Of a stretch of DNA of 48,627 nt, positions 7,880-15,327 are shown piece by piece. The stretch comes from JAGDXZ01 sp049966915 (GTDB lineage Archaea > Micrarchaeota > Micrarchaeia > Micrarchaeales > CABMGC01), in NCBI GenBank assembly GCA_049966915.1, contig JBMFTS010000001.1, positions 1 through 48,627 on the forward strand. Direction: 5' to 3'. The translations under genes were made by a program, and so were the position numbers. Every line of letters begins with the position of its first letter. Positions within the stretch are counted from its first letter, which is position 1. The notes beneath the pieces were generated by a model. It was not told the DNA's origin. It saw only the letters and a program-made list of their open reading frames with translations, and made no database searches.

Positions 7880-8794
7880 ATGCACGATATCCGCAAACCG
7901 CCGCTAAGCGTCGTAATTCCAACAATAGAAGAAGAGGCAGTATTCAAGATTATACAAGACATCAGGAAGCTTTTCGGCGAGAGCACCGAAATAATAGTAG
8001 TGGACAAGAGCAGCGACAAGTATTTCGAGAGGCTGCAGGAAGCCGGCGTAAAGGCGATAAGGCAGGAAGGCAAGGGAGTAGAGAGGGCAGTAGGCCAGGG
8101 AATGGCAATTGCAAGCGGCGACATAATAGCGAGCATAGACGGCGACGGCACGCACGACATAAACGGACTAGTGGCCGCGGTAGAAATGATAAAAGAAAAC
8201 AAGGCAGACATGGTGCTCGGCAACAGGCTCAACGACATGGAAAAAGGGGCAATGAGCGCCTACATAAAATTGGGAAACAAGCTCCTTAGCGCGCTCTTCA
8301 GCACGCTGTACAAAGTGCAAGTGCACGACATACTTACCGGCTTGTTCGCAATAAGAAAGAGCGCTTTCGAAAAGGTGAAAAACATAGAGCCATACCGCGC
8401 AGGCGTCGCGACGACCTATGCAATAGAAATGGTAAGAAGGGGCTACAGGGTAAAGGAGGTAGACATAAAATACTATAGGAGGCAGGCAGGCAGTTCAAAG
8501 ATTTCAGAGCATAAGACAGGTTACGCGCTGAGCGTAGCGGCGAACATAATAAGGCAGGTAAGGGACTACAGCCCGCTGATGGTTTTCGGGATTTTTGGCA
8601 TAATACTTTTTGCGGCAGGCGTGGCAATAGGTGCAATGGTGCTCGCAAACTTCCTTGCGAGCGGCCAGTTCACAGAGATTGGCAGGGCGCTAATAGCTTT
8701 CATGCTGGCTGTGCTTGGCATACTGTCTATATTCGTAGGCATAATACTTGACCTGCTTCTTGAGATAGACAGGCGGCTCAGGGAAAAGGCGTAG
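7880..8794 (+). CDS. GT2 family glycosyltransferase, dolichol-phosphate-sugar synthase-like, membrane anchored
   Basis: The N-terminal GT-A domain (about 1-225) opens with SVVIPTIEEEAVF, and metal-nucleotide ligands appear as ASIDGDGTHD, the DxD motif. Later family blocks are VLGNRL, DILTGLFAIRK and YRVKEVDIKYYRR. Two hydrophobic helices follow (about 228-250 and 268-292), as in DPM1/AglJ-like enzymes that charge a lipid carrier with a sugar at the inner membrane face. The protein is 304 residues. It directly precedes the oligosaccharyltransferase AglB, so it probably supplies a dolichol-linked sugar for N-glycosylation. The exact sugar cannot be read from sequence. Confidence 0.85.
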   Translation: MHDIRKPPLSVVIPTIEEEAVFKIIQDIRKLFGESTEIIVVDKSSDKYFERLQEAGVKAIRQEGKGVERAVGQGMAIASGDIIASIDGDGTHDINGLVAAVEMIKENKADMVLGNRLNDMEKGAMSAYIKLGNKLLSALFSTLYKVQVHDILTGLFAIRKSAFEKVKNIEPYRAGVATTYAIEMVRRGYRVKEVDIKYYRRQAGSSKISEHKTGYALSVAANIIRQVRDYSPLMVFGIFGIILFAAGVAIGAMVLANFLASGQFTEIGRALIAFMLAVLGILSIFVGIILDLLLEIDRRLREKA

Positions 8795-8801
8795 CACGTG
8801 C

Positions 8802-8836
8802 TGCGCAACCTGCGCATTTGCGCAACTAATAAAAGG
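8802..8836 (+). promoter_or_regulatory. aglB promoter with three TGCGCA hexamers
   Basis: A TATA-like AACTAATAAAAGG (8824-8836) lies about 32 bases before ATG 8862. Immediately upstream the palindromic hexamer TGCGCA occurs three times (8802, 8811, 8819) at 8-9 base steps. This could be a regulator-binding array, but the element is short and may be chance. Confidence 0.35.
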
Positions 8837-8861
8837 ATATTTGGCAATAATACGTGTTTAT

Positions 8862-11405
8862 ATGGCTGAAGCTCAAAAAACATCACACGACGGCGACAGC
8901 GGTCACGAAAACGCGGGCCAAAAGATGAGCGGCGCACAGAAAGCCGCCATAGTGGCAATAATTGTCGCAATATTTTTGATAACAATTTACCTGCGTTTAG
9001 AACTGCTGAAGTATCACGGTTTTTACGAGCCAGACGACTATTACCATCTCTCAGTAATACGCGCGGCAGTAGCTAACAACTTCATAGTGCCAATGTACTT
9101 GAGCACATCCGGCTGGCCTGCGCACACGATAGTAAGCGAGCCAAAGGGCTTATACTATACGGTTTTGGCTCCGTACTACGTGCTGCGTTTCTTCGGCATT
9201 AGCTATTACACAATAATGCGCTACGTGGCGCTGGTATTCGGTATTTTTGACGTGATAGGCGCGTACTTGCTCGCGAGATACTTGAGCAAGGACAAGCTTT
9301 TTGGGTTGTTGGCAATGCTGTTCGTAGCGCTCAACATGGGCGACGCGGCAAGGACAAGCGCGCTGATATTCAGAGGAGACAGCTTCGTGACGCTGTTCAT
9401 AATACTTGCGCTTGCATTCGCCCTGGCCATGTCAAGGACTGTGCAGAAAAGACGCAAGCTTGCGCTTGCGGTGCTTGCGGGCTTTACGCTAAGCATAGCA
9501 AACTTCGTGTGGAACGGCGCGCCATACACCACCGTGGTGTTTATTCTGTTTTATGTGTTGCTATTGATGTTCGGCTTCGTTTTTGACAACAAAAAAATGC
9601 TAAACAATGCCAAATACCTGTTGGTATCGTTTGCCGTGTGGTTCGCGTTCGTATCGCTTTACAGGTATACGTATTTGATAATGGGCCAGACGTTCACCGG
9701 CTTGCATTTCATACCCGTGTTCACAATTTTGGTCATTGGCGCATTTCTATTTGACTTTCTGCTTGAAAAAACGAAAGGAAAGAAGCCTTATGAAAGATTC
9801 GGCGTATTTTTTGCAGTACTCGCCATTGCGCTGCTGTCGCTTTACGCTGCGTTGCCAGGATTTGTTGTAAGCGTAATCAAGAGCGGCAGCTTCCTCACGC
9901 TTAGCAGCAGCAAGTTCGCCGCCACAATAGAAGAATTGCAGCCACCCAATCCTGCGTTTCTTTACGCAAGCTTCGGCTTGCAGCTGTATATGGTGCCGAT
10001 GAACTATGCCATACTGTGGTCAACTGGCTACACGGCAAAGTACTTGTTCTGGTTCCTGGTAATACTGCTGACAATACCGTATTTCTTCATGCAAATGTTC
10101 GACACCGGCGGGTTCGCAAACGGCAGGGCGCGCATAGGCTTTGTATATAACGAGGCGCTTCTTGCCATAATCGCGTTCTTCGTAACTACCGCGTATTTGC
10201 AGATAAATGCAATAAGGTTCAACTCGCTGGTATCGGTGCCTTTGTCGCTGTTTGCGGCATACACGGCCTATTGGCTGCTCATGTTTGCCAAAAGGAACAA
10301 AGCAGTTTATGCCATTGGCTATCTGCTGCTTATATTGCTTGTATTAAAGATGTTCTTGCTAAGCAGCGCATACGCAGTCACAACTGCGCCTGCCGACGAA
10401 ATTTGCTACCCACAATTCTTCTGCTATAATCCGCAGAACCCGCCGGTAGTGCAGGCGCTTTCATGGCTCAAGAACAACTCTGCCAGCAACAGCGTTGTGC
10501 TGACATTGTGGCCCGACGGCTCACTGGTCGAGGGCATAGCAAACAGGACCAGCGTAACCAATAGCGTGGGCTCGCAAAATGCATCAAAGGCCGACCCGTT
10601 CGCGCGCTGGCTCTTCAACAGCAGCCCAGATGGCGCTTTCCTGCTCAGCCCCATAAACGGCAAGCCCAATTATCTGTTGGTAAGGTATGCCTGGCTTGTT
10701 GAAACTGGCGGCATATATACGGAAAGCGGCTACGGGGTGAACAACTATCCCAACATGACGCTCGTGCACTATCTGCAGAACCAACTCGCACGCGCATACT
10801 ACCGGCTGCCGTTTACTGCGTTGAACTACAGCCAGGCGAACCAGATAAACGCAACTGCAAATGATTACATAGAAAGCCTTTACGGCTACGGCAGCTTCAC
10901 TAACATAAACGAGCAGATAAACGCAACTACAAAGGAAGAGAACTTTACGTTCAGCGGCTATGATAATTTTGTCAGCAGGCTCACCATAGCGAACGTTGCA
11001 GGCACGCAGCGCGTGGGAGCGTTTCTTATTCAAAAGAATGCCAACGGCACGCAAACCGCGTCGCTATTTTCCAATGTCATTTTGTACAATATGATAAACG
11101 CCTCGCCTACGATAATAGACCAAGCGGCATATGTGAATAAGACAAACGAATATTCGCTGCTTGTAACCTACTCTACTGCGCCAAGTTCGAGACTGCCCAT
11201 AAACGTGACCGGGGCATACATGCTTGCACCAGGAATTGCAAGCAGCAACATGGTCAAGTTTCTTTACGAGTGCGGCTATTCGGCATGCCCATGGAACAAC
11301 AGCATAGCAAAGCTCCAGCTAGTGTACAACAATCTGGACAGCAAGATATTCAAAATAGTATATAACGACAGCAACGCTTCTATAGCAGCAATACACTATA
11401 CCTGA
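8862..11405 (+). CDS. aglB: Oligosaccharyltransferase STT3/AglB
   Basis: Membrane enzyme that moves a lipid-linked glycan onto asparagine in N-x-S/T sequons on the outer face. After a short charged tail there are about a dozen transmembrane helices (roughly 25-500), with the first acidic motif EPDDYYH in the first external loop. A C-terminal soluble domain follows. The signature normally written WWDYG is here TLWPDGSLVEGIANRTSV: the aspartate, the glycine and the downstream ANRT block remain, but the second tryptophan and the tyrosine are replaced. At 847 residues it is normal in size. The soluble domain carries many sequons. ATG 8862 fits the TATA box; a TTG at 8841 is also in frame. The GT2 gene upstream is the likely pathway partner. 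Confidence 0.88.
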   Translation: MAEAQKTSHDGDSGHENAGQKMSGAQKAAIVAIIVAIFLITIYLRLELLKYHGFYEPDDYYHLSVIRAAVANNFIVPMYLSTSGWPAHTIVSEPKGLYYTVLAPYYVLRFFGISYYTIMRYVALVFGIFDVIGAYLLARYLSKDKLFGLLAMLFVALNMGDAARTSALIFRGDSFVTLFIILALAFALAMSRTVQKRRKLALAVLAGFTLSIANFVWNGAPYTTVVFILFYVLLLMFGFVFDNKKMLNNAKYLLVSFAVWFAFVSLYRYTYLIMGQTFTGLHFIPVFTILVIGAFLFDFLLEKTKGKKPYERFGVFFAVLAIALLSLYAALPGFVVSVIKSGSFLTLSSSKFAATIEELQPPNPAFLYASFGLQLYMVPMNYAILWSTGYTAKYLFWFLVILLTIPYFFMQMFDTGGFANGRARIGFVYNEALLAIIAFFVTTAYLQINAIRFNSLVSVPLSLFAAYTAYWLLMFAKRNKAVYAIGYLLLILLVLKMFLLSSAYAVTTAPADEICYPQFFCYNPQNPPVVQALSWLKNNSASNSVVLTLWPDGSLVEGIANRTSVTNSVGSQNASKADPFARWLFNSSPDGAFLLSPINGKPNYLLVRYAWLVETGGIYTESGYGVNNYPNMTLVHYLQNQLARAYYRLPFTALNYSQANQINATANDYIESLYGYGSFTNINEQINATTKEENFTFSGYDNFVSRLTIANVAGTQRVGAFLIQKNANGTQTASLFSNVILYNMINASPTIIDQAAYVNKTNEYSLLVTYSTAPSSRLPINVTGAYMLAPGIASSNMVKFLYECGYSACPWNNSIAKLQLVYNNLDSKIFKIVYNDSNASIAAIHYT

Positions 11406-11430
11406 TGCCTTAGCAGATGCGCGGCCCAAC

Positions 11431-12627
11431 TCATGAATTTGATGATTGCTGGTGCTGGCTGCTGCTGCTTGACTTTGCGTTAAGCTTTGCCGGATCGGTC
11501 CTTGCGAAATACCAGTCCATCAACCAGTCCATCTTCGTCTGCAGAGTTTGCCACGCGGTGTATTTCATGCCCAGTTTCATCAGGTAGTTCGTGGTGCTGG
11601 GCTTTAGCCTTGCGACCGGTTGCGTGTATGATCCTATTACGAATGTGCACTTGTGGCCGCCTATTTCCATCGGGCAGTTTGTCCTACCGTCAAACTTTGA
11701 GTCCTGGCCCAGCAACCGTGCCGCCACGACCTTGGATTCAAGATGCGCTGTCACGCCCGATTTTGAAGTGGAAATGTTTGTAGCGTCGCCTATGCAATAA
11801 GCGTCGTCAAAATTGTCTATCTGGAGTGTTTCCTTGTCGGTTTTCACGAAGCCGTTTTCGTCGCAAAAGTCTTTTACCACTCCTGCACCTATATGTGGGG
11901 GAACGAGCGCGGCGAAATCATAATTTAGCACGTCGCCTTCCATCGAAGTTATGACATGCTTGGCGGTGTCGACGGATTCCACGTCAAAGAATGTGCTTAT
12001 GCTTATGCCTTTTTCTTTCATTATCGGCTCGATTATTTCGTTCATGGGCTCTGCAGGATACGCCCTGGGAAACGGCGTCACGAAGGTTATTTCGGTATTT
12101 TTTCTTACGCCTCTTTTTCTCGCCAGTTCCTCGAAAAGAAATGCCGCTTCCAGAGGGGAAGGCGGGCATTTGAATATGGGATACGCGGATCCTATTACGG
12201 CTTTGCCACCGGCGAAGCCGCTGGCTTTGCTCCACAGCCTCTTTGCGGCTTCTGTATTGCTGTGAAAATCGCCGAATTCCTGGTAAAGCTGGTACAAACC
12301 CGGTATTTTGCTATAGTCGGCCGTGCTGCCGGTATCAACAACCACGTAATCGTATTCTAGCTTGGCGTTGCCCAAGGTTGCGCTCCTCTCGGCCAGGTCT
12401 ACTTCTTTTACTGTATCGAGCACGAACTTAACGCCTTTAGGCAGCAGTTTGGTCTGCGCTATCGACTTCTCGCTTGCGCCCTTGAAAGCGATGTGGAGAA
12501 GCCACGGCTGAAAGTAGTGCGTGCTGCTTTTGTCGACCACGGTTATGTCAAAGCCCTTTTTTGCAAGCCTATTGGCGAGCATTACGCCTCCGTCTCCGGA
12601 TCCTATAATGAGCAATCGCTTGGTCAC
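11431..12627 (-). CDS. FAD-dependent oxidoreductase, sulfide:quinone oxidoreductase-like
   Basis: Two-dinucleotide-binding flavoprotein. FAD is bound at the N-terminal LLIIGSGDGGVMLANRL (residues 5-21), and FDDAYCIGDATN (about 273-284) is the second FAD contact. KCPPSPLEA places a cysteine (154) where sulfide:quinone oxidoreductases have a redox cysteine, and C318 and C327 lie in the C-terminal part where a second is expected. The C-terminal YTAWQTLQTKMDWLMDWYF is amphipathic and may touch the membrane; the last 20 residues are Ser/Gln-rich. GTG start. It follows TusA and DsrE-like genes on the same strand. This conserved trio is tied to sulfane-sulfur handling, so electrons from a thiol or persulfide may pass to quinone. 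Actual SQR activity is inferred. Confidence 0.8.
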   Translation of the reverse strand: MTKRLLIIGSGDGGVMLANRLAKKGFDITVVDKSSTHYFQPWLLHIAFKGASEKSIAQTKLLPKGVKFVLDTVKEVDLAERSATLGNAKLEYDYVVVDTGSTADYSKIPGLYQLYQEFGDFHSNTEAAKRLWSKASGFAGGKAVIGSAYPIFKCPPSPLEAAFLFEELARKRGVRKNTEITFVTPFPRAYPAEPMNEIIEPIMKEKGISISTFFDVESVDTAKHVITSMEGDVLNYDFAALVPPHIGAGVVKDFCDENGFVKTDKETLQIDNFDDAYCIGDATNISTSKSGVTAHLESKVVAARLLGQDSKFDGRTNCPMEIGGHKCTFVIGSYTQPVARLKPSTTNYLMKLGMKYTAWQTLQTKMDWLMDWYFARTDPAKLNAKSSSSSQHQQSSNS

Positions 12628-12647
12628 TAAATCATCGCATGCTGCTT

Positions 12648-12878
12648 TTATTTCTTCACAATCTTTATCAGCACGACTATTTTGTCAGGCTGCTCCGTAA
12701 CCGATTCTATTACGTTTCCCGTCCTCTCGGCCCATGCTCTTGTATCGGCTTTTACTCCGGGATCCGTAGCCCACAGTTCTATCTCGTCGCCTGTGCTTGC
12801 ATTCCTATATGCCAGCGCAAGGTCTGTTATTGGGCCAGGACATGCAGAACCCCTAGAATCCACAACCTTTTTTGTCAT
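12648..12878 (-). CDS. tusA: TusA/SirA-family sulfur carrier protein
   Basis: A 76-residue protein with the family signature SACPGPITDL, in which Cys13 in the C-P-x-P motif carries the persulfide. The rest follows the beta-alpha fold with D-E-I-E-L and a C-terminal I-V-V-L-I-K-I strand. GGGTG before ATG 12878 is the ribosome site. It lies between the DsrE-like gene (24 bases upstream) and the flavoprotein (20 bases downstream), all on the minus strand. In sulfur metabolisers TusA hands persulfide sulfur between rhodanese/DsrE proteins and an oxidase or thiolating enzyme. Confidence 0.92.
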   Translation of the reverse strand: MTKKVVDSRGSACPGPITDLALAYRNASTGDEIELWATDPGVKADTRAWAERTGNVIESVTEQPDKIVVLIKIVKK

Positions 12879-12902
12879 GATTGCACCCGTTTAAAAATTT
12901 TG

Positions 12903-13307
12903 TCATATGAACAGCGTTTGGCCACCCTCTGCATTTTGCAAAAACGTGGCAGCGCCAACTATATCGTCAACAAGTTCGTTGAAATCTTCTTTTTTGAGCC
13001 CCATCACGCCGCACATCATCGAGCATGCGTATACGCGCGCGCCAAGTGCCTTTGCCTGCTTTAGCATGTCGCTCCATGGTGCTACGTTGTTTTTCTTCAT
13101 GCCTTCCGCCAGCGACGGAGCCATGGCCTCGAACTCCTTAGGGAAAGGCGGCTCATTCGGCTGCTTCAAAAAACTGAGCAGCGCAAAGCCCGTGACAAAT
13201 ACGTTTACCTCCATTCCCATCGCGGATCCGGCCTGGGCAAGTACGCCCAAAGGAATAAACTTGTCGGCTGTGCCACTGAACATTATTATGCTTAGCTTAC
13301 CTGGCAT
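12903..13307 (-). CDS. DsrE/DsrF/DrsH-like sulfur-transfer protein (DsrE2 type)
   Basis: Protein of 134 residues with a flavodoxin-like DsrE fold: N-terminal LSIIMFSGTADKF, a central VNVFVTGFALLSFL strand-helix, and the C-terminal VYACSMMCGVMG with cysteines 95 and 99. The latter matches the conserved cysteine position of DsrE2-type persulfide carriers. It is first in a three-gene minus-strand operon with TusA and the SQR-like flavoprotein. A TATA-like tract at 13335-13349 on the minus strand drives it, divergent from the prenyltransferase gene. Confidence 0.85.
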   Translation of the reverse strand: MPGKLSIIMFSGTADKFIPLGVLAQAGSAMGMEVNVFVTGFALLSFLKQPNEPPFPKEFEAMAPSLAEGMKKNNVAPWSDMLKQAKALGARVYACSMMCGVMGLKKEDFNELVDDIVGAATFLQNAEGGQTLFI

Positions 13308-13334
13308 GCGACCACGCTAAGCATGGTAAGCAAA

Positions 13335-13369
13335 AGTTAAAAAATACAAGCGCAAAACTTTATCAAAAG
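13335..13369. promoter_or_regulatory. Divergent promoters between the DsrE operon and the MenA-like gene
   Basis: On the minus strand a TATA-like TATTTTTTAACTTTT (plus positions 13335-13349) lies about 35 bases before the DsrE ATG. On the plus strand AACTTTATCAAAAG (13356-13369) lies about 39 bases before ATG 13402. The two boxes are nearly back to back, so the units may share regulation. Confidence 0.4.
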
Positions 13370-13401
13370 TAGCGTAAACCGGCAATACAAGGAAAAAGAA
13401 A

Positions 13402-14328
13402 ATGCCGGAATCCGCAAAGGCTGTCGCAATGCTAAAGCATTATTTGCTAGAGCTCCTTGACCCGCTTGCCTCAATCACGCCGCTCTGCGGGCTCGTCGGC
13501 ATAGCCTTCGCCTCGCTCTACGTTAGGGTAAACATTGCCAATGCTCTTTTGCTCCTTGTGGCACTCATGCTTGCAAACATGGCTGTCGATACGCTCAACG
13601 CATATGGCGATTACCAGAATGGCATAGATGCGGAAGTGGTAAGGACAAAGTTCAGCGGAGGCACGGTCAAATCTACGTATTTGGCGGAAGGCAAGATAAG
13701 GCCTAAGCAAACGTTGTGGCTTGCGCTTGCGGTCTTCGCGCTCGCGCTTGCCGCAGGAGCCTACTTCTTTGTAAAAACGCCAGTGCTAATTCCAATAGCG
13801 GCTTTTGGTGCAGCGGTAGTTCTTGGTTATACGCACTTTTTGCTGAAAATGCCTTATGTTGCTGAATTTATGCTAGTGCTGGTCTACACGCTTGTGCCTC
13901 TGGGCAGTTTCATTGCAATTACCGGAGCAACGTCGCACCTGCTCAACGCCTCTTTCGTGTCGGTGCCAGTGGGCATACTGGTAAGCATGGTGCTGCTCGT
14001 CAACGAGATACCGGACCGCGATATCGACAAAAAGCATGGCAGGAAAAGCGTAGCTGTGATGCTTTACGACACGCGCGCAATTTCCCGGCTTTACTTTTCC
14101 ATGCAGCTGTTAGGCATTATCATCGTTTTGGCGGGCGTTGCGTTGCGCCTGGTGCCGCCATATTGCATTGACGTGCTTTTTGCTACGCCTTTCATGCTCG
14201 CTGCACAAAGGGGCATAAACAGGTATAATACGCCAAAGCAGTTCGAAAAAAGCATGGGCTTTAATGTAGCATATTTTATCGCGTTTGTTCTGCTGCTGGC
14301 GCTCGGCGTTTTCGCTGCAGCCATATGA
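13402..14328 (+). CDS. UbiA-family prenyltransferase, MenA-like
   Basis: Polytopic membrane prenyltransferase of 308 residues with about eight or nine helices. Both aspartate-rich metal/diphosphate motifs are present: NAYGDYQNGID (first) and NEIPDRDIDKKHGRKS (second). The stretch RTKFSGGTVKSTYLAEGKI after the first motif resembles MenA, the naphthoate polyprenyltransferase of menaquinone synthesis, more than the archaeal digeranylgeranylglyceryl phosphate synthase. A quinone product would suit the SQR-like flavoprotein next door, but no other menaquinone gene is in the window, so the acceptor is uncertain. A polyprenyl synthase gene that could make the donor faces it. Confidence 0.82.
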   Translation: MPESAKAVAMLKHYLLELLDPLASITPLCGLVGIAFASLYVRVNIANALLLLVALMLANMAVDTLNAYGDYQNGIDAEVVRTKFSGGTVKSTYLAEGKIRPKQTLWLALAVFALALAAGAYFFVKTPVLIPIAAFGAAVVLGYTHFLLKMPYVAEFMLVLVYTLVPLGSFIAITGATSHLLNASFVSVPVGILVSMVLLVNEIPDRDIDKKHGRKSVAVMLYDTRAISRLYFSMQLLGIIIVLAGVALRLVPPYCIDVLFATPFMLAAQRGINRYNTPKQFEKSMGFNVAYFIAFVLLLALGVFAAAI

Positions 14329-14365
14329 AGCAGTGAAGCGGCCAAGCAGCCAAGCAAAAAACAGG

Positions 14366-15214
14366 CTAAACGGAGTTAGGATTCAGCCGAATCAGGCTCA
14401 TGTAGTTGGCCAGCATTGCTGTTCCTTGGCATTTCGGCAAAGTTTTCAAAAGTCGTGCAGATCTGTCAAGATACGAGTTGTTGAGCGACACCGCACGAGA
14501 CACAGCGTGCTTTATGCCGCCTTTCGTACCCAATACGTCAATTATATTGGAGCCAGAATCGCTCGCGCCGCCTTCAAGAAAGTCGATGACATCGTCACGT
14601 ATCTGAAAAGCCAGACCAGCATACACGCCAATATTGTACAGGGTTTTTTCAATGGCGCTCTTTTTGTGCGTGGCAACTATGCTCAAAGACACGCCGATAA
14701 GCGATGCGCTCTTCAGCCGGGCCATTCTCAAGTATTGCTGCAGCTTGCTGCACTTTGAATTCTGCTCAGAGTCCATAAGCTCGCCGGCGCACATTTCCAG
14801 AGCCGCGTTTGACAGGCTGCGTATTACCTCGTTTCCGTACGGAGCGGCAAGCGATATCGCTTTCGAAACAAGCGCGTCTATTGCAAGCATGGCCGCATTG
14901 ACGCCGTATTTTACGTGCACCGCGGTTGTGCCGCGCCTTGCGCTGCTCTTGTCAATAATGTCGTCTTGTATTAGTGATGAAACATGTATCAGCTCTACCG
15001 CGGCCGCAAGGTCGGAGTAGTCGCTGCCGCGCGAGCCCACAATTTCAGAACCCACGAAAACGAACGCGGGCCTGAGAAGTTTTCCAGGATTTTTCAGCAG
15101 GTGAACAGAAGGAGCATAGAGATCCTTTGTAACAAAATCGCTCACCTTCATTTGGGCAAGCTTCTTTATTGTGCGCTCCATGTAGGGCTTTATCGAAGCG
15201 TAAAAAAATTCCAA
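14366..15214 (-). CDS. Polyprenyl diphosphate synthase
   Basis: Trans-isoprenyl diphosphate synthase, condensing isopentenyl diphosphate with an allylic diphosphate to make archaeal lipid or quinone side chains. KLLRPAFVF gives the diphosphate-binding lysine/arginine region, the first aspartate-rich motif is LIQDDIIDKSSARRG, and the second is AFQIRDDVIDFLEG. A TTG start at 15214 gives 282 residues and is supported by GGTG six bases upstream and a TATA-like box near 15249-15259. The open frame runs further upstream, but those residues are unlike the family and overlap the next gene. At 282 residues it is shorter than the usual 300-330. Confidence 0.88.
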   Translation of the reverse strand: MEFFYASIKPYMERTIKKLAQMKVSDFVTKDLYAPSVHLLKNPGKLLRPAFVFVGSEIVGSRGSDYSDLAAAVELIHVSSLIQDDIIDKSSARRGTTAVHVKYGVNAAMLAIDALVSKAISLAAPYGNEVIRSLSNAALEMCAGELMDSEQNSKCSKLQQYLRMARLKSASLIGVSLSIVATHKKSAIEKTLYNIGVYAGLAFQIRDDVIDFLEGGASDSGSNIIDVLGTKGGIKHAVSRAVSLNNSYLDRSARLLKTLPKCQGTAMLANYMSLIRLNPNSV

Positions 15215-15327
15215 GACAGCACCATCTTTTAGTGTATCGCTACGAAACTTAATAAAGCATAGCACAGAAATAGCGAGGCGACAAGAAATGGAGCATATTT
15301 GAGCTGGCTTTCTGCTTTTGAAACAAT

